Of a stretch of DNA of 64,000 nt, positions 33,123 through 45,984 are shown one piece after another. Source of the stretch: Cinclus cinclus (Eukaryota > Chordata > Aves > Passeriformes > Cinclidae); NCBI RefSeq assembly GCF_963662255.1, contig NC_085072.1, positions 3,993,001-4,057,000 on the forward strand, written 5' to 3'. The number at the start of each line of letters is the position of its first letter. Position 1 is the first letter of the stretch. The translations under genes and the position numbers were made by a program. The notes below the pieces were generated by a model. The model had not been told where the DNA came from and ran no database searches. It saw only the letters and a list, made by a program, of their open reading frames with translations.

Positions 33123-36002
33123 GTAAGGGTTGGGAATGGGGACTTGGGCTTTCCTTCTGCAGGGCTTTGGGAGCCCGCTTCCATCCCTTCATGGCGCTCT
33201 TGGGGTGTGCAGCATTGTTCCCCCTTATGTGGGGCTCGCCCTGCGCTTGAAACTGGGGAGGAAAACAGATTTCTGCGTGTTTGACCTCGATAGCAAGAAC
33301 CCTCCATGGCATTGTGGCAGGGAAAGGAAGCCTGGGATGGGATCCTCATTTGCAGGATCCAGCCTGGGGTCACCTGGCCCTGCTGGTGGTCACCTGGCCA
33401 AGGTGGTTACCAGAGACCTGCCAGCAGTGACCACAGCGTGTTCCCAAATCAATGCCAAGCAGCTCGGACCAAGCACAGGCTTGGACTCAATCTCCTTAGA
33501 GGTCTTCTCCCAACCTTCACGATTCCATGACTATTCCTTTGCCCGAAGACTTCCTTTTCTGGGGAAATGGAGGGTTTAGAAGGGGAAGACAAATCCTTCA
33601 GGAAGGGAACACCACAGAAGAGCTACAGGCATGGAGAGATGAGAGGGCTCAGAGCTTATCCAGGGGCAAAAGGAAGAGGAGGAGGATCCAGGATGGTTGC
33701 CAGGCTCTGAAGGGATGGGTCAGCTCTGTCCCAGCTGCACCAGATTTGGGCACTCTTGAGATTTATCTTCAGGCATTTTTCAGGGACAACACCACTTTGC
33801 CCCATGGAAAAACAGGGAGACTTCACTCAGCAGAAGCTCATGCAGCCAGCCCTGCCCACGCCACACCTCATGGTGGACCCAACAGCCAGCAGCCCATGTT
33901 GGAGAGACCCAAAGACACCACAGGGACTTTGCTTTCATTCCCCTAAACAACAGCATTTCCCATAATGATGCTGCTCTGAAAATACACATTTTAAAAATAC
34001 GGATATTCTGCCAAAGGCACAGCTGAATGTTCTGATCCAAGCCAAGGAGCAAGGAAAGGCTTGGTTTTGGGGTCAGAAGATCCCAAAGTCTGCCCCATCC
34101 CTGCTCAGTGAGCCTTGGCCAGAGCTATTTTGCCTTTCCCGTGGAAATAGCTTTCCCTTTGCCTTTCCTCAGAGGAGGAGGCTCCTGTTCCCAGGGAAGG
34201 ACGTTGGCTGGGAAGCAGCGGCTGTGTGAGCAGCAGGTCCCCAGCGAATCCCAGCACAGGGTGTCGTTATCAGCAGCTTATCACAGCTGGGGGCATTAGC
34301 AGGCTTACAGCACCGACTAAACGCTCCCAAATCCCCTGAAGTTTAATTATCCCTCATAAATACATGTGCACGTTTGCCCACCCACACAGCCCTCCCCACA
34401 CCTCCCCCTGTTCCAGCGCCAGAGGAAGGCTGGTGGAATGCACATTTAAAGGAATCAACAGGTTTGGAGGCATCTGGCAGCATTGCCCGGAATTGTGCTT
34501 CCCCACACCCAGGTGGGATTCACCCCCTCGATTCTTCAGTTATTAAAACCCCAACGGTGATTCCTCCTCCGCCCCCAGCATCCCCTCAGCTCGCAGAGCT
34601 TCTGCACGTTACGGGTGGAAGAGTCCCAGTTTTTTTAGCAGGATGCTGCTTATCCCACGCTGATCCCCTCCTCTGGAAGCACCAAGGTGGAGCCCAGAGG
34701 AGCTCTGACCTCTCCGTGGGCTCTCCCTCTCCTCCCCTCAGGCCAGGTCGCCCTGTGGTCCCTGGTTGTCCTGGCCATCGAGCGCTACATCGTCATCTGC
34801 AAGCCCATGGGCAATTTCCGCTTCTCCGCCAGCCACGCCATGATGGGCATCGCCTTCACCTGGGTCATGGCCATCTCCTGTGCTGCCCCACCGCTCTTCG
34901 GCTGGTCCAGGTGGGTCCAAGGATCCCCAGCAGCAGCTCCCAGATCCTTCCATCCGCACAGGGAGAGCAGGTGGCTCCCGGCAGGGTAGTGCTCGGCCTC
35001 GGAGGAGGGCAATGAATGTCCTGTTCCCCTGGGAGGGAGGGAGGGAGGGAGGGAGTGTCACAGCAAGCTGACACGCTGTGCTCGAGTGCACCCACACCAC
35101 GTGGGCCACCCTCTCAGCATCCCCCATCCTCAGGGAATTCCATCCCTGTTGCCCCCAACGAGGGTCCTGGAGCAGATCCAGACTTTTCTCCCTGCCAGGT
35201 ACATCCCGGAGGGGATGCAGTGCTCCTGTGGGCCCGACTACTACACCCACAACCCCGACTTCCACAACGAGTCCTATGTGCTCTACATGTTCGTCATCCA
35301 CTTCATCATCCCCGTCATCATCATCTTCTTTTCCTACGGGCGCCTCGTTTGCAAAGTCCGGGAGGTAACGGCCGGGGGGACCGATGGGGACAGGGCAGGT
35401 GGCTCAGGCAGGATGGGGACGGTGGGTTGGGGATGGAAAGCTACCCCTCACCACCCTCTGTGTCCACAGGCAGCTGCCCAGCAGCAGGAATCAGCCACGA
35501 CACAGAAGGCAGAGAAGGAGGTGACACGGATGGTTATCCTCATGGTGCTGGGCTTCATGCTGGCCTGGACGCCCTACGCCGTGGTGGCGTTCTGGATCTT
35601 CACCAACAAGGGCGCCGACTTCACGGCCACGCTGATGGCAGTGCCTGCCTTCTTCTCCAAGAGCTCCTCCCTCTACAACCCCATCATCTACGTGCTCATG
35701 AACAAACAGGTGAGACGCCCCAGGGCTGGGCAGCACACCTGAGGGCTCCACGGGCACCTCGCTCCTTCCCAGCAGGGGTTGGATCTCAGTCCCTGCAGGG
35801 ACTCCTGGTCCTGTAGCACGTCTCTACTGGCCCCCCAGTGCCACCATTCTCATTTCTCTCCCCTCCCCAGTTCCGTAACTGCATGATCACCACAATCTGC
35901 TGCGGCAAGAACCCCTTTGGGGATGAAGACACCTCCTCCACCGTATCCCAGAGCAAGACTGAGGTCTCCTCTGTCTCCTCCAGCCAAGTATCACCTGCAT
36001 AG
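32762..36002 (+). CDS. RH2: RH2 (medium-wavelength, green) cone opsin, five exons
   Basis: A G-protein-coupled photoreceptor in cone outer segments that binds 11-cis retinal and activates cone transducin (family knowledge). Exons 32762-33122, 34742-34910, 35199-35364, 35470-35709 and 35871-36002 are 361, 169, 166, 240 and 132 nt, and give 355 residues, the usual RH2 length. Seen in bovine numbering: N-glycosylation sites N2 and N15, C110 and C187 disulphide, E113 counterion, Q122 (RH2 hallmark; rod opsin has E122), ERY at 134-136, K296 Schiff-base lysine in [14 protein letters not shown] at the end of TM7, C322/C323, and C-terminus QVSPA. D83 and A292 are retained; site 85 is Cys. All splice sites are GT-AG. 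Mammals have lost this gene. Confidence 0.97.
33440..33540 (+). mobile_element. CR1 LINE 3' tail in RH2 intron 1
   Basis: GGCTTGGACTCAATCTCC, GAGGTCTTCTCCCAACC and TTCACGATTCCATGAC match the CR1 3' end in sense orientation. The rest of intron 1 (33123-34741) shows nothing coding. Confidence 0.75.
34742..34910 (+). CDS. RH2: RH2 exon 2
   Basis: Encodes residues 121-177, from [16 protein letters not shown] to PPLFGWS. Acceptor CCCCTCAG, donor AG|GTGGGT. Confidence 0.97.
35031..35055 (+). repeat. (GGGA)n run in RH2 intron 2
   Basis: Six GGG runs separated by single A residues. This could form a G-quadruplex in the pre-mRNA. Confidence 0.9.
35199..35364 (+). CDS. RH2: RH2 exon 3
   Basis: Starts [15 protein letters not shown], which includes C187 in the retinal plug of extracellular loop 2, and ends GRLVCKVRE. 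Acceptor CCTGCCAG, donor GTAACG. Confidence 0.97.
35470..35709 (+). CDS. RH2: RH2 exon 4 (TM6-TM7, K296)
   Basis: Encodes [16 protein letters not shown] [18 protein letters not shown]6, and TM7 with the retinal-binding lysine, ending MNKQ. Acceptor TCCACAG, donor GTGAGA. Confidence 0.97.
35871..36002 (+). CDS. RH2: RH2 exon 5 (cytoplasmic tail)
   Basis: Begins [19 protein letters not shown] and carries a Ser/Thr-rich kinase-target tail ending SSSQVSPA, stop TAG. Confidence 0.97.
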   Translation, partial: FRNCMITTICCGKNPFGDEDTSSTVSQSKTEVSSVSSSQVSPA

Positions 36003-36842
36003 AGCATGGACAGTTTGAACTGGGGTGACCTGCCGAGCTCGGGGACCCAGACAGACGCCCCACAGCCACTCCCTCGTGCCCCGGCCCCTTCCCCTGCAGG
36101 AGAATTTAGCTGTGCCCATCCTGCCATAGCATCCCCTGCGCAGACCCCACCCCACACTTCCACGGAGACCCACACGTGGCACTCAGAGCTCTGCCGCTCC
36201 GAGCCCAGGGCCCTGCCCCAGCTCGCAGGAGCACCTCACCTCTGGGGGACTCACCTCTGTCCCCTTTGAGTTCGAACAGCAGCAGCCAGTGGGGACCCCA
36301 AACCTTTTCCTGCTTGAATCCTGCTCCCCGCCAGCATCGCCCTTCCTTGGGCTCCAGGGAGCGTCACAGGAGCCTCCAGGCCTCATTTGCAAAAATCTAA
36401 ATATTCTGGCAAAGCCCCAGGAGCAGGACCCCGTGGTCAGGGTGGCCCCACCTGCCCCTCACCAGGGCCTGAGCCCGGAGCTCTGTGGAGCCGCGCTCCC
36501 GCTGGGATTCCCACCAGGAATCGATTCCCACAGTCTCTATAAATCAACGTAACAAACGGAGCCACGAGCGGGCTCTGCTCCCAGCCCAACTCCCTCTATC
36601 CCCAAGACAACACTGTGGATATATTCTTTGTCTTGGAACCTGTAAATATTTGCTCACGTCCTTTGAAGTCTCCATCCCTCTCAGCCCTTTCCTTTCTTCT
36701 CCTCTTCCCAACTCCAAAGCAGAGAAATTCCCCTTCCACCTCTGCTCTGGCTGGACAGGCACGGCCAATCTTGGAGGGTGGGGCCGGGACCCAAGCGCTT
36801 TCCTGTACATATTTTATAAATAAATAATCTCATGTCAGCACA
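36003..36842 (+). other. RH2: RH2 3' UTR
   Basis: No other gene feature is seen up to the AATAAA at 36819. The 3' end, about 36840, is inferred. Confidence 0.65.
36819..36824 (+). terminator. RH2: RH2 polyadenylation signal
   Basis: AATAAA within ATAAATAAATAATC about 820 nt after the stop codon. Confidence 0.7.
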
Positions 36843-36844
36843 AG

Positions 36845-39800
36845 GACGTCTGCAGTCAAGGAGTAGGGATTTTAAAAACTCAGAAATAAACAGAAGCAGC
36901 ACAGAGAAAACCACAGATGCTCCGTCCTTGTCCTTTCTCTTGGGCTGTGGGGACAAGATGCTGGTGGCCAGCTGGGGGAACACGATGCTGCTCTTGGAGA
37001 CACAAGCCTGCAGCTGTCCTAAAAGCCATGGGAAGGGGGATCTGTGGGTGACACCATCCCCACAAAGTGACAGCCTCCTTAGCTGGGAATCAAAGGTGTT
37101 TAGAGGAAAAAAAAGAGATAGACAGAGCACAGCCCTCACTGCCCCCTGATTTTTTAACATTTAAATTTCCCCATGTAGCCTTAAACAAAGCTTCAGCTGA
37201 GAGATTCTCTCAGAGTTCAAGTTCCCCTTCCTGCAGGGACCCTTCCAGGAGCCATTGTGACAGAATTGGCAGAGTCAGGGAAAAACTGTTCCCTGTGGCA
37301 GAGAATTCATTCTGGAGCAGCTGGAGAGTGATCCTGGTGCCATCACTGCCAGAACCTCACTCTCCTCCCCTCCCTGCTCATCTCACACCTTCCCTCTCTG
37401 GTGTTTTTCCTCCTTTTTGGGTCTAAAGCCACCAAAACCAGCAGGAAGCCCCAGGTCCATCCCTGGTATGGGAAGGCAGGGATAGGAAGCACTTTTTGCC
37501 CCAAAACACCAGGCCCTGACAGGGGAGAGAATGCAGCCCCAGCCCTGGCTCTCCAGGCACCCTCCCGTCTCTGCACCCACCAAAATCCAGGGCTCCTGGC
37601 CAGGATTGCCCGGGAGCAGCTCCCACACCACTCCTGCTGTGCTGAATAATTCAGGGCCACTCTGCCTATCCCAGGAGCCTTTTTTTCTTCCCTACACAGC
37701 CCCAAGAACGTTTCCTTTAGTTCCCTTAGAGGCACTGGGGCTGTTTTATATCAAGCAGCTGAACGTGTGGAGGAGCCCTCGGCATCCCTTATCTCCCCCC
37801 CTAGACTCCAGAATGAAAACTATTCCAAGAACAGAGTGCTGGACCCCCTGAACAGGCCTGGCCTTGTATGCCCCCACGTTTGTGATTATTTTTAAATGCA
37901 GCTGTAGCCCAGGGCTGCTGCCTTTTGCTGAGGTGTAGGATGCTGGGAGAATCCACAAGGAATCCACCAGGAATCCAGCAGGAATCCACAAGGCCCTAGG
38001 TGAGGATAAGAGCAGTCTGTGATCCCTGACAGGGAGTTCTGGGGAGCCTGGGGGTGAGGGGCTGAGGCTTTGCAGACAAATTTTCATGGGTGGGAGAGTC
38101 AGGGAGCAGAGTCCAGCCCTGTGGTGCTGCAGCACATTCCAGCAGTGATTCCAGCAGTGACTCCAGCAGTGATTCCTCCTGGCTGTTCCCATCTGCACTG
38201 CCCATCCAGCTGCTCTCCAGATGTGCCACTGCCCACACCACCATGGAAAATGAACCCCAGCAGAACAGTTTTGCCTCCATGGTAAAACACACATCTGTCC
38301 CGCTGCAAGGGATATTCCCAAGGTGGATCCTGCCTGGAGTGTGGCCAGGGATGGAGGTGTCCAAGGATGTGGCACTCAGTGCTGTGGGCTGGGTGACAAG
38401 GTGGGGATCAGTCACAGGCTGGACTTGGTGATCCTGGAGGGCTTCTCCAGCCTCAGGGATTCTGGGTTTCTGCTGCTCTCAGCTGTGCAGGCAGGTTGGG
38501 CTCATCCATGGTGCAAAGGAGCTGCTTTGGCTGGAAGTTGTGGATGGGAACAGAAAGATAAACCTGTTCTAAAAGGGTGATCCCTCTGCTCTGCCTTCAG
38601 CCCCTCTACAGCAGCCACTGAGGGTGATGACAGAACTCCTTCTCCTTGAGCAAATCCCTAAAAAAGCCAAAAATATCCAAGCTCAGAACTGATTCCTTCA
38701 AACTGTGGAGGCAGGGGAGGAGCAGCCACCAGACAACCAAAAACCCCAAACCTCACCCAGCCCAACAGACCCAACCCTTCCATGGAAGAAAGCACCTCAT
38801 TCAAAGACTCCTTTTGAAAAATCACCCATGAGTTGTTTCTTTCCACTTTTCCATAAATACATGGATATATCCAGGCACTGCATTTGCAACCAGCAGGGAC
38901 CATCCTGGCATCACCCACTCAGAGCAGGCACCACCAGCTGTTCCAGTGCCACTGGCCTGGCACTGCTGCCACCTAAATTCAGATGCAAACTGAGCAAAGC
39001 AGCCAGACTTATCCAGGGAATGGAGACAGCTGGAATCTCGGGCCCAAAGGGCATTTCAGAGTGTGACTCCCATCCCATCCCATCTCCCATCCTTCTGCAG
39101 CTGGGACTGTTCCTCCTCATCCCAGTGCTGCTGTCAGCTGGTTTGGGAAAACTGCAGTAATTGGCTCAATTCATTTTAAATCAGTTCTCGTTTGTGCAAG
39201 CAGCACTCGGGGAAAAGCAGCTTGGAGTTAATCACATCCTGATTTGGAGCATCCGCAGGGATGAGGGGGAAATCTCAGTGAGGTGTTCTTGGTCTCTACC
39301 CCACAGCCCTGGGCACAGGCAGAACCCCCAAAAAAGGGGCAAACCTGGGTCCTGGTCCAGTGCTGCTCCCCACAATCCTCATCCTGCCCACGGCTGATCT
39401 CTCCAGGCTGCAATGGCACTGCCTGGATTTCTCCCAGGACATTTTTATCCCATCAGTGTAGAAGGAGCAGCTCCATGCCAGAGGGTCTGGCTCTGCCCAT
39501 TTGTCTCTGCCAAAGGAAAAACATCTCCTTGTCCAGCCACTCCAGCAGCTCTGGGAACAAGAAGATTAAAACCCTCAAACACTCCCTCCTTCACCACACA
39601 CAGGGCTGGGGGGGCCAAATCCCTCTCTGGGGTGCCCAGACCCTGATGCCCAGGGGAAAAGCTGCTCCTTAAGGGGAAAACTGCTGGGATTACATCTTGG
39701 GAGAAGTCAGGATTGCCCCTGACAGTGCCATGGGGACCTTACACAGCCCCAGCAGCCCAGGGAGACTCAGGCAGTGTTTGCCTCCCACTCAGGAGGGTTC

Positions 39801-40200
39801 AGGAGCCCCCACATTTGTGTCACATCCCCAGCCCGAATCCATCACGGCTGCCTGTGTCACGTTAGCAGCAATAAAAGGATTCAAACAGCAATTCCTTACT
39901 TTTATGAACAAATGGCCCTGGCTGGATGATTCAGGCAGCATTCAATTCCCAACCAGAAAGTGTCAGCAAAATCCCGGCCTCTCGCATGGAGGTGGATAAC
40001 TGCAAATGAAAGGAAGGAATTATTAGCACTTAATACTCGCTGGGTTTGCACTCCCCAGTGCTCCTCTCTGGGAGGTGCCAAACGCTCCAACAGCTGGGAG
40101 GGCCCTGCCAAGGGGGCTGCGGGGATTGGGGATGGCTTTGGACCATTGAGGATTGACCTCATCCCACTGCCAGGGCCCTGCCCCAGCCCAGCCCAGCCCC
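36845..40200. other. Intergenic downstream of RH2
   Basis: No coding exon is supported. It contains a CR1 fragment (38345-38470) and short CCAGCAGTGATT-type repeats at 38139-38178. Otherwise unique, unremarkable sequence. Confidence 0.55.
38345..38470 (+). mobile_element. CR1 LINE 3' fragment
   Basis: GGAGGTGTCCAAGGATGTGG, CACTCAGTGCTGTGGG, GACAAGGTGGGGATCAGTC and a CTTGGTGATCCTGGAGG end match the CR1 3' region. Confidence 0.82.
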
Positions 40201-40214
40201 GCTAGGACCCCTCG

Positions 40215-40685
40215 TCTCCTCCAGCCTGTCCTTTCCAGAACCCTTTTACCTTCAGCCCATCCCCTCAAGAGCCCTTTTCTCCTGCAGGCTGTCCTTTCCA
40301 CAGTCCCTTTTCTCCTCTGATCCATCCTCTTCAGAACCCTTTTTATCCTCCAGACTTTTCCTCCCAGAGCCCTTTTCTCCTCCACCCTTCACAAGCCCCT
40401 TTTTTTCTTTCCTTCTCTTTCTTATCCTTTCCCAAACCCTTTTTTTCCTCCATCCCATCCTCTCCAGAACCTCTTTTTCTCCTCCAGACTTTCTGTTCCA
40501 GAACCCTTTTCTCCTCCAGTTTGTTCCATCCAGAACTCCTTTTCTCCTCCAGCCTGTCCTCTCCAGAATCCCTTTTCTCTTCCATCCCATCCCATCCCAT
40601 CCCAAATCCCTTTTCCATCCAATCCCATCCCATCCAGAGCCCCTTTTCTCCTCCAGCCCATTCCCCTTTTCTCCTCCCCACACCC
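40215..40685. repeat. Pyrimidine-rich minisatellite, ~30-35-nt unit
   Basis: Degenerate direct copies built on CCTTTTCTCCTCCAGCCTGT plus a CCAGAACC-like part. It gives Lys/Glu/Gly-rich open frames on the minus strand that are not genes. Confidence 0.85.
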
Positions 40686-40699
40686 CCTCTCCCCTCCCC

Positions 40700-43600
40700 A
40701 CCCTCCCATTCTCAGCTCACCACAGCAACCTCAGGGACCCCAACCCCTTGGTGGCACAATCCCCCCAACTCCAGAGGGTCCCAGGGAGGCTTCCCCATGC
40801 ACCTGGGGCTGTTCCTGGCCATGGAGAAGCATGCTCCAGCCTCCTCCAGACTCTCCCTTTCTCCTTCACCCAGCCTGCCCATATTTTTCTTGTTCATCAG
40901 ACTGACAAATGGGCAGAAAACAGACTCCTGGCGATTTCCTGAACAGGCTGCCCACTCCTCCTCTCCCCTCGGAAATGACTGAGAGCTGAAAAAACAGGAA
41001 TAGCATATAAATTTCCTCCCTGCTTTAATAAATACCTCTATTACCTTGTGCTTTCCCCCAGCTCACTGTGCAGCTCCTGCTGCCCGCCAGGCAGACGTGA
41101 TAAACCAAAATTCACATTTCTGTGGGGAATCAGCAGCAGGGCTCAGGCAGGCTGGCAGCAGCATGGGAGGGGTGGATCTCCCACCTCGGGGGTCAGGCTG
41201 CAGCTTCACATCATCCCACGGGGACATAAATTAATTCATTTATTAACGAAGGGGAGCTGGAGCTTGTCGGGCCCCTCTTTGGACACCCTGCCCTGGTCTC
41301 AGGGGGAGGAGGGGTCCCAGGGGCTCGTCCCAGACACCTCTGTATCCCTCGGGGTGAGTCTGGGGTTTCCTGAAGGGTGGGAATAAGGACAAACCCCACT
41401 AAAGCCTCACCCAGAGGGTGCAGGGGGAGCAGGAGGGTTTGGTGGTGGAGGGAAAACTGTCCCAGCTGTGATCCAGCTGTGGGCAAAGCCCTGGGCTTCA
41501 TCCCTCCTCCTGACCCAAATCCTTTCCGCGGGCTCTCAGGACACCCAGGGCAGGATGTGCCACTGTCCCTTGGCCAGGAGGCACCTGAGCAGTGCAGGAA
41601 TTGCCCGAGCATCCCAGTGGGATGCAGAGACCTCTCTCCATCCCCACCCCACCCCATCTGAAGGACAACAGGCAAAACCCACAGAGCTTTTACACCCCCA
41701 GCTCTGCCAGGAGCACCTGGGGCACCACTGTCCCCTCTGCCACCCCAAGCACAGGGCTTGGCCAGCCCTGCTAAATGGGCAGAGCCACTGTCCCCATCCC
41801 CCGGGCACAGCGCCGCAGTCTCTGCTCCTCCTCCTCCTCAGAGCTGGATTGATGGCTGTGCTTTGCAAAGCCGGGGGAAAAAAACACCTTCAAAAGGAGC
41901 ATTAGGAGGTGGCAGCCACCCAATTTCCCCCTTAGCCAGTGACTGCTGTGTCTCATCCGCTTCCTGGAGTCTATTTAACTTCTGAATTTAACAAGCTCCT
42001 AAACAAGTAGCAGCAGCAAGTGGCAGCGCCCGGCTCCCACCTTGTGAGTGGCATTTGGGGTCCTAGCCCGGGAATGGGAAATTTCTCCAATGTCTCTTTG
42101 ATTTATGGCTCTTGTTAATTCTCCGGGAGAGCCCCGAGCTGCCCCGAGCGCACCGAACCTCCGAGGGATAAATAATTTACCAGATGGTTAAATATTCTTT
42201 AAGGTCTAGAGAACATCGGCGGGAGCGGGGGTTTCGGAGGGGGAGTGACACAAAACTACAAATTGAGCGCAAAAAGTGGGAGGGGATGGCCTGGAGCAGG
42301 GAAGGAAGGACCAGGACATGCCAGGAAGGGAAGGAGCAGGATCAGCACAGTCAGGGCTTTTGGGGGAATATCCCATCCAGATGTGCCCTGCCAGCTGCGC
42401 CATGCAGATGTGCGGGGCTGCCCTGCACCTCCAAAGGAAAGGATGAGCCGGGGAGCAGGGAGGGAAGGGGGGAAGGTGCCAGCAGGGAGGTGTCCTGGCC
42501 TTGCAGGGCTCAAGCAGAGCCTGGTGTCAGAGGATGCTGATGGCCCGAACTGGCACTGCCTGCTGCCCTCGGGGGCCCAGATGGAGGGACACGAGGTTTT
42601 TGGCAGCAGAACATTGAAGAGATGTGGTGCCGAGGGGATGTTTCCACCTCCTTTCCTCCTCCGGGATCAGGGCAACATTTCCAGCGAGGAATCCCCGGGC
42701 TGATGCTGGAGGGAGACCACGGAGCAAAAGCAGAGGTTGGAGAGGAGAGTCCAAGTGCTCCTGCTGCGAGCTCCCAGCACCTTTCAGCCTCAGCTCGGGA
42801 TGTTTTGGGCTCCCCAGAGCAGTGGGGCAGCCCGGAGCCCCCCGGCCCCGCGGATCCGGGGAGGTAGATGGCAGCAGAGCCTGCTCCTTGCGGCAGCCGG
42901 GATGTGACAGCCCCAGCCCCGATCTCCGCTCCACCCAGCGCTCCCGACCATCCCCGAGCAGGGTTTTCTACAGCCTCCTTCACCCACAAATCTTTTTCCC
43001 CGGCTTCCTCTCCCGAAGCGCAGTCCGGAGCTCAGGACTGAGCTGGATTTCTCCATGGTTGGGATGTGTCAGGGGTAGCTAAAACTCCTCTGTGCCCGCT
43101 CTTTGGCTTTGTCCTGCACCCCTGGACACCCCCACAGCAGCCAAGCTGTCACCCTGAGCTCAGGTTTGGGGGTTTAATTCGGTTTTCTCTGCGGGTCCTT
43201 TCGGGGAACACAAGGATTGTGTGCCACAACTTGTCCTGCTCATCCACCCCTCCCTCACAATTCCAAACCCGATCTCAAGCCCCTCCCGGTATTTTCCAGG
43301 TGCCTGATGAGTTTCAGCACATGGTTAACAAATTAAGAAATGCTTTAGGGAGCGCTTTTCCCCCAAAATCCTTGCCAGAGGGGCCCCTGCTGTCCAGCCT
43401 CAGACAAGGAGGCAGAGAGGAGCATTAATAACAGAGCATTAATAACATTAATAACGTGTCCTGAAATGTGGGAAGAGGAGCTGGGACTGCAGCCAGGAGG
43501 GACCCCAGACCCAGGGACTGAGCCCCTTCTTTGCCCTCGCTGAGGGCTGTGGTGAGGAGGGGCTGGCACCCGGATTTAGGGCCTGATTAGAGCCTGTTCT

Positions 43601-43997
43601 ACCCCCGAAACTTTATTCGGATTTATACCCAAGGGTCAGAGAGGAGAGAGACCCTTGGGGCCGAGCTGGGACAGAAGCCCTCAGCCTTACTGAGTCCTGC
43701 TTGTTTAAAGGAACAACAAAAAAAATTTTAAAAAAATTTTTTTTTTTTCCTAATTCCCATCCCAAGGACCTGCAGAGAAGTGAGGGAGGGGTCGCATTTT
43801 TCCCCTGTCCTGAGTTCTGGGGAGTCCTGGGGCTCCTGAAGCCAGGAGGTCCCAAGCAGGGGCAGCCCCAAGCATTGGGCTGGATAAATCCATGCCATGG
43901 GCACAGGGAGGGACCAAGGGACAGTGGCTGGCACATGGCCAGAGCAGGATTCTGATGCGCTTTTTTTTTTTCTTTTTCTTGAGGGCAGCAGCCACCA

Positions 43998-43999
<2 letters not shown>
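40700..43999. other. Intergenic, no gene seen
   Basis: Mostly unique sequence without recognisable exons. A compact AT-rich stretch at about 41940-42200 is flanked by CpG-containing DNA. It could be regulatory, but nothing specific supports this. Confidence 0.5.

Positions 44000-44045
<46 letters not shown>
44000..44045 (+). repeat. 46-nt poly(T) run
   Basis: An uninterrupted T homopolymer, preceded by a shorter T-rich run at about 43962-43980. Its length may be an assembly approximation. Confidence 0.95.
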
Positions 44046-44599
44046 CCTCCTGTTTTTGCTACTTTTCCTCGTTCTCCTCCTCCTCCTCCCTCTCCGGGGC
44101 TGCTGCCTCCCGCCTGCGGTGCAGATGGCCCAGCATATGGGCAGCCTCCCCTCCTGCTCGCACCTTGTAAGCAGATTCTGCCAGGTTTAAAGAGGAAAAG
44201 CTTAATTAAGCAGTTGTGTGTGTACAATTACGTCCTTAATTATCTCCTCGTTTCACTTCTTTGTTGTTCCCTTTTTTGCGAGAAGTTTGGGAACAACCAC
44301 AGGCATCCAGCAGGAGCTTTTTCCTTCTCTGTTTTTTCTCTCTCCTCCTGTTCATTTTAGGGATTTTCTGGCTGAAGGGAGTTGCAGGACGAGCCCACCC
44401 CCGGCCACTGGGATTCATCGACCCCAGCTCAGTTCCCAAACCAGAGCAGGTTTCCAGCAGTGCTGCCCACACAAAGTGCAAGTTCAGCTGCTCAAAAGTT
44501 GCTTCAGCTGAGTTTTATCATCCCCCACATTTGTGCTCCAGCAGCCCCAGTCCTGCCCCAAAACGCTGAGGAATAAACAGACCCCGTGAGAGCATCATC

Positions 44600-45180
44600 A
44601 GGGTGATGCTTAATTGCTCCCATACCCCAAGAATGCCACCAAAGGGCCCCCCTGCCTAATTAATTCCTCTAATTACTCAATTTCCCTCCATTTCCCATCT
44701 TGAGCAGCGAGCCTGACACATCTCCAGGGACATCCTGGAGTGCCCCGGTCCTCTCCTCACTCTCAGTCAGGGTCTGGAGCCACCTGCAGAGATCAGGGAC
44801 AAGAGGTGGCACAAACAACCAGCTAATTTGTGGTGGTGCTTTTATTTTATGCTCAGAGCACTAAACAGCCATAAACATCCCGAGCTGGATGTTGGAGCTG
44901 GGGGTGTTTTTATGGTTTGTAAGTCCTTGAAATTTTGCCATGAAGCTTTTATTAAAAATAACCCCAAACTCTCGTTTCTCTAATTGAGTGTATTTCAAAA
45001 CCCGCATGCCTGCATTTGTACCCAGGTATGTTTATATCACCGCTAGTTAATTTTTATTTACCTTCTAGTGAAACTCATCTTCCTCCTTAATTCCCAGGCC
45101 TGTGTTTGCTTTCAAATCAGAATTGGACCCAACAATCAGCCGTATATTTAAGGTACCATTAAATCCTCAGCTCTGCTCTC
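44600..45180. promoter_or_regulatory. AT-rich candidate conserved noncoding block
   Basis: Many homeodomain cores (TAATTAATTCC, CTAATTACTC, CTCTAATTGAG, GTTAATTTTTA) and few repeat features, inside otherwise GC-rich DNA. Regulatory function is inferred from composition only. Confidence 0.3.
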
Positions 45181-45710
45181 CCAGCTCTTCTAAACCAGCC
45201 TGCTCAAAGCCCGGCAGTGACCTCCCCCTCCCTTTCCAGGCATCCCAGCGGGGAAAATGAATCTTCATCCAGCTGAGAAGCGTCAAGTGCCGGGAATGAG
45301 CCCTGCGAGAGCGGCAGGAATGATGGGGGGCTGCAAAGGGAGGGGGTCAGAGGAGATTGGAGGGAAAGAGGAGAGGAACAATCTGTCCCCTGGGGTCGGG
45401 GATGGAGGGATTTGGGCTGGCTGAGAAGGGAAGCTCTGCGGAGGGTTCAGCAGTCAGGAGAGCTCCAGGAGCAGGCGAAGCTCAGCCTCATGGCATCCCT
45501 CACCCTTCCGGACCCCTCAAGGGCCAGGAAAGGCTTTGTGTCCCTGTCCGACCTGCGAACAGGGCTGGGAGTCCATCGGCCCTTTCCCCACCAGCCTGGG
45601 GAAGCAGGAGGGGCTGGGAACTGCCCGCTGCTCCCTATTCCCGAGCTTCCACAAAAATCTGCCCCTTCGGAGGGGCAGCAGGGAGCTCCCTGCTCTCCGG
45701 TGGTGCATCC

Positions 45711-45737
45711 GTCTGTCTGTCTGTCTGTCTGTCTGTC
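45711..45737. repeat. (GTCT)n microsatellite
   Basis: Six to seven perfect GTCT units. Confidence 0.95.
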
Positions 45738-45984
45738 CCTGAGCTGGCTCCGGGGCAGAGCACAATGTCTCCAGGTGGGGCTGGGGCAGCTTCCCCCACC
45801 AATTTGTTGCTCTGCTTCCCAATCCCCTGCCCCACTCCCCCGTTCTCTTCTCCATCTCCCCAATTTTCTGCTACAATTCCCTGTTCTGCTCCTCAACTCC
45901 CTTCTCCCCCCCCACCACAATTCCCCACTATTCCTCCCAGTTCCCTTCTCCACTCCCCGATTCCCTGCTTGGCTCCCCGGCTCC

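Noticed and set aside
44000..44045. Poly(T) run as the tail of a processed pseudogene on the minus strand
   Set aside because: No cDNA-like sequence or target-site duplication is seen on the plus-strand right side of the run (44046 onwards), where the gene body would lie.
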